From: CBDDBX01 sp965225955
Lineage (GTDB): Bacteria > Acidobacteriota > Aminicenantia > UBA2199
Length of the DNA: 64,000 bases
Assembly (NCBI GenBank): GCA_965225955.1
Contig: CBDDBX010000015.1
Coordinates: forward strand, 62,001 to 126,000
Direction of reading: 5' to 3'
In this document: in pieces, positions 25,804 through 34,667 of the stretch
Layout: each line of letters starts with the position of its first letter
Numbering within the stretch: the stretch's first letter is position 1
Notes under the pieces: model-generated
The model's input: the letters and a program-made list of their open reading frames with translations, nothing else
What the model was told of the DNA's origin: nothing
Database searches by the model: none
Made by a program: the position numbers and the translations under genes

Positions 25804-27069
25804 ATGCTTGATCTTAATTTTGTAAGAAATAATTTGGAATTTGTAAAGAAGAAAGTAGAGGATAAAAAATCCTCTTTCGATATTGAGAACTTCAAAAAGC
25901 TTGATGCTGAAAGAAGAGGGATAATAACTGAAACTGAAGCTCTTCAGTCGTCCAGAAAGAAGCTTTCAAAAGAGATTGGAATGATGCGCCGCGATGGTAA
26001 AGACAGTTCCGCTCTTGAAGCTGAATCTGTAGCTGTTGCTGAAAAGATCGGAGGACTTAACGATAAACTTCAGGAGCTTGAAGAGGCTTTTAAAGATATT
26101 CTGCTTAATATCCCTAATATGTATGATGATTCTGTGCCTGTAGGTCAGGATGAAGCTGATAATGAAGTTGTCAGAGTTCATGGTGAAGCACCTGAACTGG
26201 ATTTTGAAGCTAAACCTCACTGGGATCTGGGAGAACTTAATGAAGGTCTCGACTTTGCAAGAGCTGCAAAGATTACTGGTTCAAGATTTACAGTTTATCG
26301 TAAAAACTTTGCGAAACTTGAAAGAGTTCTGATCAGTTTTATGCTGGAAAAACATACTTCAGAAAATGGTTATATGGAAATTTTACCACCATTTATGGTT
26401 AATGATCAGAGTCTTATTGGAACTGGTAATTTGCCTAAATTCAAAGATGACCTTTATAAAATTGAAGGCGAGAACTACTATCTTGTACCAACAGCAGAAG
26501 TACCTCTTACCAATATTCACAGAGACGAGGTGCTCGAAGAAAAAGAGTTACCGGTAAAATATGCTGCATATACACCATGTTTCAGAAGTGAAGCCGGTTC
26601 ACACGGCAGGGATGTCAGAGGAATAATCCGCCAGCATCAGTTTAATAAAGTGGAACTACTCCATTTTGTTAAACCTGAAGACTCATTTCAGCAGCTTGAA
26701 GAGCTTCTGGGTAGTGCCGAGTCAATTCTGAAAGATCTTGGACTACATTACAGAGTAGTAAAACTCTGCACTGGTGATCTGTCTTTCTCTTCAGCCAAAA
26801 CATACGATATCGAAGTCTGGATGCCTGCTCGTAACGGATATGTTGAAATATCTTCATGTTCCAACTTCCTTGATTTTCAGGCAAGAAGAGCAAGAATTAA
26901 ATATAAGAATGTTAAAGGTAAGAAAGAGTTTCTTCATACTCTTAACGGTTCTGGCCTTGCAATAGGCCGTACTGTTGCAGCAATAATGGAAAATTATCAG
27001 GAGGATTCCGGCAGGATACGTATCCCTGAAGCTCTTAAGGGGTATTTTAACGGACAGCAATACCTATAA
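25804..27069 (+). CDS. serS: Serine--tRNA ligase
   Basis: 421 residues, typical bacterial length. An N-terminal helical arm (about 28-110) that grips the long variable arm of tRNA-Ser is followed by the class II catalytic core: motif 2 FRSEAGSHGRDVRGIIRQHQ and motif 3 with SSCSNFLDFQARR and GSGLAIGRTVAA. It charges tRNA-Ser (and tRNA-Sec where present) with serine using ATP. The start is fixed by the family N-terminus (MLDLNFVRNN). The mRNA is predicted leaderless. Its TAA overlaps the ATG of the secretion-system F gene, so an essential synthetase drives the secretion operon. Confidence 0.97.
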   Translation: MLDLNFVRNNLEFVKKKVEDKKSSFDIENFKKLDAERRGIITETEALQSSRKKLSKEIGMMRRDGKDSSALEAESVAVAEKIGGLNDKLQELEEAFKDILLNIPNMYDDSVPVGQDEADNEVVRVHGEAPELDFEAKPHWDLGELNEGLDFARAAKITGSRFTVYRKNFAKLERVLISFMLEKHTSENGYMEILPPFMVNDQSLIGTGNLPKFKDDLYKIEGENYYLVPTAEVPLTNIHRDEVLEEKELPVKYAAYTPCFRSEAGSHGRDVRGIIRQHQFNKVELLHFVKPEDSFQQLEELLGSAESILKDLGLHYRVVKLCTGDLSFSSAKTYDIEVWMPARNGYVEISSCSNFLDFQARRARIKYKNVKGKKEFLHTLNGSGLAIGRTVAAIMENYQEDSGRIRIPEALKGYFNGQQYL

Positions 27070-28271
27070 TGCCCTATTACAGATGCGTTTTTCTTGATAG
27101 CCAGGGTAAAATAAACAAAAGAACCCTCTTTGCGGATTCTGTTGATGAACTGAGAAACAACGAAGGGGATGAAAAACTTATCTCTGCGAAACGGGAGTGG
27201 TTGAGTAAATCCTCGGGTGGAGATATTTTTGGTGGAAAAGTAAGTGCCAAAGATTTTCTTCAGTTCAATCAAAAACTGGTTGTTCTGTTGAGAGCAGGTG
27301 TATCTGTAATTAATGCTCTCGGAGTAATTGTTTCAAATATGAAAAGGGGAGCTTTTCACGATATACTTACTGATGTTCAGAAGGATATACGTAATGGAGT
27401 GATGCTCTCCCAGGCTTTCAGTAATCCGCGGCTTCCTTTTAACAGGATCTATGTGGCATCGCTGGTAGCCGGCGAAAAGAGTGGTGCTCTGGAAAATGTG
27501 ATAGAGAGATTTAATTCATATTTAACCAAAATCACTTCTCTTAGAAGAAAGCTTTTTTCCAGTCTGGCTTATCCGGTTATTCTACTGCTTACTATGATTG
27601 CAATGGTAGTTGTGGTAATGATCTATGTTATTCCAAAATTTACAGAGTTCTTTAGTAATCTTGATGCAGAATTACCGGTAATTACAAAGTTTCTGATAGC
27701 CTTTTCCGGCTGGATGGAAGCCAATGCGGGTTATCTGTTTCTTGCAGGCGGCGGTCTCTGGTTTGGAATAAAGTTTGTGGAAAAACGTTTCCCGAAAGTC
27801 ACAATATTTGATTTTATAAAACTTAAACTGCCTTTTGTTGGCAGTATTATGCTGGAGAACAGTATGCTGGTGTTCTCCAAAACATTGTCAATTCTTATTT
27901 CCGGTGGTATCCCTGTGCCGGAATCAGTGGGAATATCTGTTAAGACAATATCCAATCGTTTTATATATAGTAAAATGTGTGATATCAACACAGATATTCA
28001 GGAAGGACGTCTCTTCTCAGAAGTTCTGGAAGAGATATCTGTAGTTCCCGGCATAATGATTGAAGTAATTAAAGTTGGGGAATCATCCGGTAATATTGTG
28101 GATGTTCTTGATAGAAATACAGACTTTCTTGAAGAGTCAATTGATGCACGGGTAAGCGCTCTTATATCTCTTATTGAACCTATAATGCTTGTTGTACTTG
28201 GGCTGGCAGTAGCTTTTATGCTTGCATCAATATATATACCTATCTTCTCAACAGTAAACTTTGTGAGATGA
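27069..28271 (+). CDS. gspF: Type II secretion/type IV pilus inner-membrane protein F
   Basis: 400 residues. Two GspF/PilC cytoplasmic domains (about 60-185 and 265-385), each followed by TM segments (about 168-190, 218-240, 370-395), give the standard layout. Motifs include FNQKLVVLLRAGVSVINAL and VGESSGNIVDVLDR. It forms the inner-membrane platform that couples the E ATPase to pseudopilus assembly. It is translationally coupled to serS. An in-frame pilC name would fit equally, because the operon mixes T2SS and T4P features. Confidence 0.92.
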   Translation: MPYYRCVFLDSQGKINKRTLFADSVDELRNNEGDEKLISAKREWLSKSSGGDIFGGKVSAKDFLQFNQKLVVLLRAGVSVINALGVIVSNMKRGAFHDILTDVQKDIRNGVMLSQAFSNPRLPFNRIYVASLVAGEKSGALENVIERFNSYLTKITSLRRKLFSSLAYPVILLLTMIAMVVVVMIYVIPKFTEFFSNLDAELPVITKFLIAFSGWMEANAGYLFLAGGGLWFGIKFVEKRFPKVTIFDFIKLKLPFVGSIMLENSMLVFSKTLSILISGGIPVPESVGISVKTISNRFIYSKMCDINTDIQEGRLFSEVLEEISVVPGIMIEVIKVGESSGNIVDVLDRNTDFLEESIDARVSALISLIEPIMLVVLGLAVAFMLASIYIPIFSTVNFVR

Positions 28272-28287
28272 CACAGGAGGAAAACAA

Positions 28288-29808
28288 TTGCTTTCCAGAA
28301 TATCGATAGATTATGATCTGCTGAGTAAATTCCCGGCAGAGTTCATGGTTAAGAATCTGTTTTTCCCGATTAAGGCAGATGAAGATACAATTAGTGTAGC
28401 TATGCCTGATGGGGACAACCTTGATAAGATTTCCCTTATAGAGAACTATATTGGAAAAAGAGTTGTAGTTGAAGAGGTTTCCAGAGAAGAACTTGAGAAG
28501 ATTCTTAAAAAAAGTGACTCTTATACAGAGGTGCTTAAAGCCAGAACTGAAACATTTATCTCCCGTAAAAGTGGTGAAGAGGAAGAAGTTGTTGATATGT
28601 CTATTGAGAAGATTACTGAAGATGACGATTCAGTAGTTAAACTCCTCAATAACATAGTTTTTTCAGCTGTTAATAAGAAAGCTTCAGATATTCATATTGA
28701 AGCCCAGGGAGATTCTGTAACTGTAAAATACAGAATCGATGGTATTCTTGTGCAGATTATGGAACCTCTTGATTTTTCCTATCATCAACCTCTTCTTACA
28801 AGAATCAAGGTAATTTCAGAACTTGATATTGCAGAAAGAAGAATTCCTCAGGATGGTAGATTCAGACTCAAATTTCAGAAGTCTCCGATAGATTTCCGTG
28901 TTTCCATTATTCCGGGAATTTATGGAGAGAATGCAGTTATAAGAATCCTGGACAGAGATATGATCACTGAAGATATAGGCGAGTTGAGTCTCGGGGTTCT
29001 GGGATTTTCTGATTACCTTATTGATAAGATCCACTACTATATTGAGCAACCTTACGGAATGTTTCTGGTAACAGGTCCAACTGGTAGTGGTAAAACAACT
29101 ACTCTTTATGCATCTCTTAACGAAATAAGCAGTCCCGAAGATAAGATCATTACTATAGAAGACCCTGTGGAATACCAGATTAGTGGAATTACGCAGATCC
29201 CTGTTAATGAGAAGAAAGGTCTGACTTTTGCCAGAGGTCTGAGAGCTATACTGAGACACGATCCCGACAAAATTATGGTAGGGGAGATAAGAGATCCGGA
29301 AACAGCTCAGATTGCTATTCAGTCTGCTCTGACCGGACATCTCGTTTTTACAACTGTTCATGCAAATAACGTATTTGATGTATTAGGAAGATTTATTAAT
29401 ATGGAAGTCGATGCATATAGCTTTGTATCAGCTCTGAACTGTATTGTAGCCCAGAGACTTGTAAGAAATCTCTGTACTCAGTGCAGAATTTCCTATATGC
29501 CTGACGCAGAAGAACTGGAGGAGAACAGAATCCGTCCCGGTTACTTTGGAGATATCATTTATAAACCCGGAGGGTGCCCTGCATGTTCCGAAACTGGCTA
29601 TACAGGCCGTACTGTTATTAGTGAGATACTTGAACTGACAGATGAAATCAAAGAACTGATTCTTGATAAAAAACCTACTTCAGAGATTAAAAAAGCTGCA
29701 ATGGCGCAAGGTATGATTCCTATAAGATCAAATGGGCTTGAGAAAGTGCAGATGGGTATAACTTCAATGAAAGAATTAAACAGAGTGACGGTAAAAGAAT
29801 GGTGCTGA
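28288..29808 (+). CDS. gspE: Type II secretion/pilus assembly ATPase E
   Basis: 506 residues, starting at a TTG (28288) with AGGAGG 7 nt upstream; no suitable ATG is nearby. An N-terminal T2SSE-N domain (about 1-100) precedes the ATPase: Walker A GPTGSGKTT, Asp box, Walker B region KIMVGEIRDPETA and His box. A zinc-binding CxxC pair set follows (CTQCR and CPACSETGYTGR). The tetracysteine motif is typical of GspE/PilB assembly ATPases and absent from PilT. It powers pseudopilus extension. Confidence 0.95.
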   Translation: MLSRISIDYDLLSKFPAEFMVKNLFFPIKADEDTISVAMPDGDNLDKISLIENYIGKRVVVEEVSREELEKILKKSDSYTEVLKARTETFISRKSGEEEEVVDMSIEKITEDDDSVVKLLNNIVFSAVNKKASDIHIEAQGDSVTVKYRIDGILVQIMEPLDFSYHQPLLTRIKVISELDIAERRIPQDGRFRLKFQKSPIDFRVSIIPGIYGENAVIRILDRDMITEDIGELSLGVLGFSDYLIDKIHYYIEQPYGMFLVTGPTGSGKTTTLYASLNEISSPEDKIITIEDPVEYQISGITQIPVNEKKGLTFARGLRAILRHDPDKIMVGEIRDPETAQIAIQSALTGHLVFTTVHANNVFDVLGRFINMEVDAYSFVSALNCIVAQRLVRNLCTQCRISYMPDAEELEENRIRPGYFGDIIYKPGGCPACSETGYTGRTVISEILELTDEIKELILDKKPTSEIKKAAMAQGMIPIRSNGLEKVQMGITSMKELNRVTVKEWC

Positions 29809-30572
29809 CAGAACACATTATTGGTTATAAAATGCCTGAAAGGATTCTGCTGTCAGGTAAAACGTTTCTGGAATTGTACAGAAAAGAGAAAGGGAAAGCT
29901 ACTATACAGAACAGATGGGATGGTGGTGTTGTTAATCGTGATGTTCTGCAAAGCCTGTTTCGCAGTACCGGGACCGGAGATACCGGAGTAGTACTGAGTG
30001 GTGATAAATTCATATACAATATTCTTGAGTTTGATAAACTGCCTGTAAGGTTTAACCAGAAAAAAGAGATGGTTGAATGGCGTTTAAGTAAAGTTTTCCC
30101 CGGAGATCCCGGAGAATATGATCATCAGATAGTTACTCTTGATCGTAAAAGTGTTCTTTCTGTATTACTTCCTGCTGTTATAAGGCAGAATACAGAGAGT
30201 AGTTTTCAGGAAGCTGATCTCAAAGAGATCTATATTGGAAACAGTTTCCTGGAAATGTGCAATATGTTTAGCCGTTCTGCTCCCAATAGCATGATGATTG
30301 AGCTTGGGGATGGTTACTGTGTAGTTGGTTTTGGAAAACCCCTTACTTATGTTCGTAAGTTCAATAGCCCTGATCTTAATAGTGTAATTGGTGAACTTGA
30401 CAGAACAGCTAAGCATATAAATAAGAAAATAATAGATGGTGAGATCTCAGAACTCAATATCTTTGATAATAGTAGTGGTGGAGCCAGTCGGATTACAGAG
30501 TATTTCTCTGATCAATATGGACTTAAAAGTACTCTGCTTAACAGAGAGGCTTTTGCAGGAGGATTGAAATAG
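29799..30572 (+). CDS. PilM/GspL-like assembly protein
   Basis: 257 residues, overlapping the E gene by 10 bp. Composition and position (between E and PilN-like genes) match the actin-like cytoplasmic part of GspL or PilM; the nucleotide-binding motifs are weak. Segments such as MIELGDGYCVVGFGKP resemble the phosphate-binding turn of the family. No TM helix is present, so it is PilM-like, with the membrane part supplied by the next gene. It would link the ATPase to the inner-membrane ring. Confidence 0.65.
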   Translation: MVLTEHIIGYKMPERILLSGKTFLELYRKEKGKATIQNRWDGGVVNRDVLQSLFRSTGTGDTGVVLSGDKFIYNILEFDKLPVRFNQKKEMVEWRLSKVFPGDPGEYDHQIVTLDRKSVLSVLLPAVIRQNTESSFQEADLKEIYIGNSFLEMCNMFSRSAPNSMMIELGDGYCVVGFGKPLTYVRKFNSPDLNSVIGELDRTAKHINKKIIDGEISELNIFDNSSGGASRITEYFSDQYGLKSTLLNREAFAGGLK

Positions 30573-31099
30573 TGCTTAGATATAATATTTCATCAAACCG
30601 TAAGCCTGATAATAAAAGATTGGCTGTAATTCTGGGTTCTGCTCTTATACTTCTTGCAATCTTTACAACTGTCGGAATTATAATTCAGAGCAGAGACAGA
30701 GCTGAAGTTATAGATAATAATGATAAGCTTGATGCTCTGTCACAGAGAATTGACAGTACCACAGAGCGGGTCGGAGATTATAGAAAAGTAATCAGTGAAA
30801 ACAGAAACCGTTTTGGTAAAGAAATTGATTATATAAATAGACTTATAATAAGAAGTAATACACCTTTTACAGGTATGTTCAATCAGGTTGAAGAGTTGCT
30901 GCCTCCTACTGTTGCAGTAAGAAAGATCCAGATTCGTAAAAACAGATCCCTGATGGTAACTCTTGAATCTGAAACAATGCAGCCTTTAATAGATGTTCTG
31001 GAAAAAGTTCCTGATCAGAAACTTGTAGTATCTGAACCTAACAAGAAGAAAAATGAGTACTATTATACAGCAACCATTACTGTGGGTGGCAGAAAATGA
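30572..31099 (+). CDS. PilN-like inner-membrane assembly protein
   Basis: 175 residues from a GTG at 30572 with AGGAGG upstream, overlapping the previous stop by one base. A short cytoplasmic N-terminus (NISSNRKP) precedes one TM helix (about 17-40), then a periplasmic coiled coil and a ferredoxin-like fold ending in YYYTATITVGGRK. This is the PilN/GspL C-terminal layout. It is expected to bind the PilM-like protein by its N-terminus and the PilO-like protein in the periplasm. Confidence 0.75.
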   Translation: MLRYNISSNRKPDNKRLAVILGSALILLAIFTTVGIIIQSRDRAEVIDNNDKLDALSQRIDSTTERVGDYRKVISENRNRFGKEIDYINRLIIRSNTPFTGMFNQVEELLPPTVAVRKIQIRKNRSLMVTLESETMQPLIDVLEKVPDQKLVVSEPNKKKNEYYYTATITVGGRK

Positions 31100-31623
31100 A
31101 GAGAAGTGAAATAGCAGTAATAGCAGCAGCAGTAATTGTGTCCCTGAGTTTTATATTTATGATGTCTACAATCGTGTCTTCGTCGTTAGATAAAATTTCA
31201 AGTGCCAACTTCGATAGCCGTATGGAACAATTGAAAGCTAAACAGAAAGAGGTAGATAACCTCAAGGCTGCTTATGAAGAGTGGAAGAGTGCAGGAGATA
31301 GTATTAAAGAGTTCCGAAAACAGGAGATTATGGCTTTCAGAAAGTTTCCGTCATTTAATAAATCTCTCAAATCAGCAATTAATGGTACAGGTCTGAGAAT
31401 TGAGAGTATGCAGAATAAGATTACTTCTACAAAGAAATATGACTTTGTTAAAGTAATAGTAAAACTTAATCTGAAGGGGCACTACCGTTCCTATAAAACT
31501 TTTATTAATAAACTGAATACATTCGGAACTCTGGTTATTCTGAGAAATATGGAACTACAGAAGGGTGATAATATGGTTGAGGGAAATATAAATCTGGAGG
31601 TCTGTTTTGATCGCAGGAGTTAG
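31096..31623 (+). CDS. PilO/GspM-like inner-membrane protein
   Basis: 175 residues; ATGA overlap with the upstream stop. One N-terminal TM helix (about 7-30), a coiled coil (about 38-75, MEQLKAKQKEVDNLK) and a C-terminal ferredoxin-like domain (KVIVKLNLKGHYRSYKTFI) give the PilO/GspM plan. It forms heterodimers with the PilN-like partner to build the inner-membrane alignment complex. Sequence divergence makes the T2SS versus T4P naming arbitrary. Confidence 0.75.
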   Translation: MKRSEIAVIAAAVIVSLSFIFMMSTIVSSSLDKISSANFDSRMEQLKAKQKEVDNLKAAYEEWKSAGDSIKEFRKQEIMAFRKFPSFNKSLKSAINGTGLRIESMQNKITSTKKYDFVKVIVKLNLKGHYRSYKTFINKLNTFGTLVILRNMELQKGDNMVEGNINLEVCFDRRS

Positions 31624-32068
31624 GATAATTATTATTTTAGTAATAGTCTGTTTCACAAACGGATTATGGGGTGAACTGATTAAAAGGGGAAACGGTACTG
31701 GTAAAGCAGAGCCTGTTAGTGTTAAAAGAGATATCTTCAGATTCGGTAGTTCAGCTCCTCCTCCCAGAATTCCTACGAGAGAAGAGATTGAAAGAGAGAA
31801 AAAAGAACAGCAGAAGAGGGTGGAGGAAGATAAAAAAGTTGAAGCCACTCTGCAGGAAGCTGCTACTGTTGTTGTCTATGAAGGATATGTTACTGATAAT
31901 GGCAAAGTAATGGCTCTTATAAGTATTGATGGAGAATATCATGTTGTCAGTGCTAAAAGTATGATTCTTGATGAAGTTGAAGTAGTTAAAATTACTGAAG
32001 AGATGATAACGCTCAGAGTAAAAGATAAAGTAATGGAAATAGAATTTAAAGGTGGTGATGAGAAATGA
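31607..32068 (+). CDS. PilP/GspC-like periplasmic protein
   Basis: 153 residues from a TTG at 31607 with GGAGG six bases upstream; it overlaps the previous gene. A signal/anchor segment (about 5-24) precedes a proline- and charge-rich linker (REEIEREKKEQQKR) and a small beta domain (YVTDNGKVMALISIDGEYHVV, MEIEFKGG) like the homology region of PilP and GspC. That domain contacts the secretin in known systems, consistent with the secretin gene following immediately. Confidence 0.7.
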   Translation: MIAGVRIIIILVIVCFTNGLWGELIKRGNGTGKAEPVSVKRDIFRFGSSAPPPRIPTREEIEREKKEQQKRVEEDKKVEATLQEAATVVVYEGYVTDNGKVMALISIDGEYHVVSAKSMILDEVEVVKITEEMITLRVKDKVMEIEFKGGDEK

Positions 32069-34155
32069 GAATATTACAGAAACTGACACTGATACTGCTG
32101 ATTGCCAGTCTGACAGGGTGCATGACCACTGGTAATAAGAATATCGAAGCCGGGGACAACGATTTCAGGCAGGGCAACTATGATGCTGCAATAGATAAGC
32201 TTTCGAAAATTAATAGTAGTGGTAAAGGAAGTAGAGGGCAGAAGGTAAAAGCTATGCTTTTCAGAGCAAAACTGGCAAAATATTATGAACATCTGGCAAA
32301 AGCACGTCAGCATAGAGAAAAAGGTGCAAAAGAAAATGCTGTGGAAGAGTACAACAGAGCTCTAGGGGTGTTTCCTCATAATAACACACTCATAAAAGAG
32401 ATTAAGGATTATGTCAGCGGTGCAGATCTTGTTGCTGAAAGAAAGAAAAGAACTGTCTCTGATGTGGAACTGCCTGCAGTACTTGCAATAGATAAAAAAA
32501 AAGAGATAGATCTCAACCTGAGAAGTGTTCCTGTAACTTCAATATTCAAAGCTGTAGGGAAGTTCTATGGAGTGAACTTTATCTTTGATAAGGATTTCAA
32601 GGATTTTGTCTACAGTATTGAGATAGATGATATAGATTTTGACACAATTGTCAGACAGCTCTGCCTTGTGGCAAACTGCAGACCCAGAATACTTGGAGAT
32701 AAAACTGTTCTTATTTACCCTGATTCAGCATTCAAAAAAAGACATTTTGCCCTTAAAGGTGTAAAGGTTTTCTATCTTTCAAATCTTGTAGCGAAAGAGA
32801 CTGCAAAGCTGGTGCTGGCTCTTTTCAGGGATCAGCAGATTATTCTTCAGGAAGATGCACATCTTAACTGCCTTATTGTGAAAGGAACCAGTGATACTCT
32901 GAAAGAGATAGAACTTTTTATTAACAAAATTGATAAAGAGAAGAGTGAAGTGCTTCTGGATGTTGAAATACTTGAAGTTAACAGAACTCTTATTAATAAA
33001 CTTGGAACAGATTTAGGTGCTTCAACAGCCAGTACTACTTTGACAGCAGGTCAGCTGGCGTCAGATGGTAAATCCGTGCTTCCAATATTTAAACTTGATA
33101 ATCTTAAGAACACAAGCTTCTTTGCAAGTATACCCAGCGTAGCTCTTCACTATCTTGGGCAGGACGAGAATAATACTATTATTGCCAAACCTAACCTGAG
33201 AGGTGTGGATGGTGAAGCCATTAAGTTTATGGTTGGTGATGAAGTACCTATAAAATCGACGACTTTTGGTTCAGTTGCTGCGGGTGGTGTGAATACAGTG
33301 CCTCAGACATCATATGAATATAAAAATGTAGGTATTGAAATTAAGATAACACCTCATGTACATGGAAATAACGAAGTTACCCTTAAGATCAAGCTTACAA
33401 TGAATTTTATTACCAGTTATAACAAAGATGATTTTCCAATACTGGGTAAAAGAGAGCTTGAGAGTGTCATAAGACTCAAAGAGGGAGAAACCAATATTAT
33501 TGGTGGTTTTATAAAAGATGAGGATAAGAAGGCTATGAAGGGAACCACAGGGCTGATGAAACTTCCGTTACTTGGTAAACTCTTTGGGCATAATGATGAT
33601 AAATCAACACAGACAGATATTTTGTTTGCTGTAACTCCAAGAGTTATAAGGAAGGCGGCTCTTAAAGGAAACGACCTCATTCCTGTATGGTCAGGAGATG
33701 ATAATTCAGCAAGTAACGGAAGAAGTAGTGAAAGGGATGGACTTTATCGCAGAAGAGTCGTTTCTCCACCTCCGGTAAAATCTGAGGCTGTATCTGTTAT
33801 TGCTCCATCCTCATCTGTACCGGCAGGACAGATTGTGAATTTCCCGATTGTTGTAAATACTAAAAAGAAAATTAAAAGTGTCTCTCTGTCCGGCTCTGTT
33901 TCAGGAGGAACTATTGTAGGATTTACAGTTAGTGGTAATGAGGAAGATACTCTTAAACACCATACAGAAAGTGGTTTCAACCTTGGAATATCAGGTGAAA
34001 AGGGAGCAACAGTAAATAAAAGACTTGGTGTACTTAAGGTTAAGTTTAAAGAAAAAGGAAACGCTGCTATTCAGATAGATTCAATATCAGCTTCTTCAGA
34101 AAAAGGGAAAAGCATCGATCTCAAAGTGGAAAATGCTGAGATCAAAGTAAAATAA
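32065..34155 (+). CDS. Secretin (GspD/PilQ) lipoprotein with TPR and cohesin-like domains
   Basis: 696 residues. Lipobox LTGC (residue ~19) suggests self-piloting to the outer membrane. Order: TPR-like repeats (about 25-115); an STN/N0-type domain (about 150-210, INLRSVPVTSIFKA style); an N-domain (about 225-300, VFYLSNLVAKETAKLV); the secretin core (about 310-545, with VGDEVPIKSTT, VGIEIKITPHVHGNNEV and TDILFAVTPRVI). A C-terminal cohesin-like beta-sandwich (about 590-696, SVPAGQIVNFPIVV) follows, a tail seen in secretins of some Acidobacteriota and delta-proteobacteria. It forms the outer-membrane gate. Confidence 0.92.
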   Translation: MRILQKLTLILLIASLTGCMTTGNKNIEAGDNDFRQGNYDAAIDKLSKINSSGKGSRGQKVKAMLFRAKLAKYYEHLAKARQHREKGAKENAVEEYNRALGVFPHNNTLIKEIKDYVSGADLVAERKKRTVSDVELPAVLAIDKKKEIDLNLRSVPVTSIFKAVGKFYGVNFIFDKDFKDFVYSIEIDDIDFDTIVRQLCLVANCRPRILGDKTVLIYPDSAFKKRHFALKGVKVFYLSNLVAKETAKLVLALFRDQQIILQEDAHLNCLIVKGTSDTLKEIELFINKIDKEKSEVLLDVEILEVNRTLINKLGTDLGASTASTTLTAGQLASDGKSVLPIFKLDNLKNTSFFASIPSVALHYLGQDENNTIIAKPNLRGVDGEAIKFMVGDEVPIKSTTFGSVAAGGVNTVPQTSYEYKNVGIEIKITPHVHGNNEVTLKIKLTMNFITSYNKDDFPILGKRELESVIRLKEGETNIIGGFIKDEDKKAMKGTTGLMKLPLLGKLFGHNDDKSTQTDILFAVTPRVIRKAALKGNDLIPVWSGDDNSASNGRSSERDGLYRRRVVSPPPVKSEAVSVIAPSSSVPAGQIVNFPIVVNTKKKIKSVSLSGSVSGGTIVGFTVSGNEEDTLKHHTESGFNLGISGEKGATVNKRLGVLKVKFKEKGNAAIQIDSISASSEKGKSIDLKVENAEIKVK

Positions 34156-34173
34156 GATAAGTTGAAGCTCTTG

Positions 34174-34211
34174 TTCGCCCTCCCCTCAGTCTCTTTACTG
34201 AGGAGGGCGAA
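34174..34211. terminator. Strong bidirectional terminator
   Basis: TTCGCCCTCCCCTCAGT (34174-34190) pairs with ACTGAGGAGGGCGAA (34197-34211) around a 6-nt loop, with one bulge. It separates the secretin operon from the convergent HU gene. Confidence 0.8.
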
Positions 34212-34231
34212 AAGAGGCTGAGGCGCCAGGT

Positions 34232-34504
34232 TTACTGAACCTGTTCTTTTAAAGCTTTGCCAGGTTTGAAAACCGGAACGTTTTTAGCTTTGATAACAAG
34301 TTTCTGACCAGATTTAGGATTAACGCCTGTTCTTTCTTTTCTGTGTGATACAGCAAAAGTTCCGAAACCAACAAGAGTTACTTTCCCTTTATTTTTGAGT
34401 TCGTCTGCAACTGTTTCGATAAAGGCATTAACAAGTTTTTCAGTATCTGCAACTTTTAAATCAGCTTTTTCAGCGATAGCTTTTACTAATTCTGTTTTGT
34501 TCAT
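34232..34504 (-). CDS. HU-family DNA-binding protein
   Basis: 90 residues, the full HU length. Signature residues include MNKTELVKAIAEKADL, VTLVGFGTFAVSHRKERTG, NPKSGQKLVIKA and VPVFKPGKALKE. The beta-ribbon arm carries the conserved RTGVNPKSG with the intercalating proline. It bends DNA and organises the nucleoid. GGGAGG precedes the ATG, and a -35 TTGACT/N17/-10 TAGAAT promoter lies at 34531-34559. Confidence 0.96.
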   Translation of the reverse strand: MNKTELVKAIAEKADLKVADTEKLVNAFIETVADELKNKGKVTLVGFGTFAVSHRKERTGVNPKSGQKLVIKAKNVPVFKPGKALKEQVQ

Positions 34505-34530
34505 TTATTTCCTCCCATTTACAATCTAAG

Positions 34531-34559
34531 ATTCTATGTAATTAGAAACCAAAAGTCAA
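34531..34559 (-). promoter_or_regulatory. HU gene promoter
   Basis: On the minus strand: -35 TTGACT (34554-34559), 17-nt spacer, -10 TAGAAT (34531-34536), leaving a ~20-nt leader with GGGAGG. It contrasts with the leaderless promoters elsewhere in the window. Confidence 0.7.
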
Positions 34560-34626
34560 GTAATAATCAGCATTTAGTAGAAAAGCAAATTGTTGTGAAA
34601 TACTTATAGATGGGATTATATAAATA

Positions 34627-34655
34627 TTGACAACCAAAATGCTGGTAAGTAGAAT
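34627..34655 (+). promoter_or_regulatory. Promoter of the ACT-like protein gene
   Basis: -35 TTGACA (34627-34632, 6/6), 17-nt spacer, -10 TAGAAT (34650-34655). The ATG follows 12 nt after the -10, leaving a leader of only about 5 nt and no Shine-Dalgarno, so it is near-leaderless. Confidence 0.7.
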
Positions 34656-34667
34656 AGGCTTGTTACC

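Noticed and set aside
28816..29361. 181-codon minus-strand ORF inside gspE
   Set aside because: It is opposite the Walker A and B motifs of a well-conserved ATPase, so it is a shadow frame.
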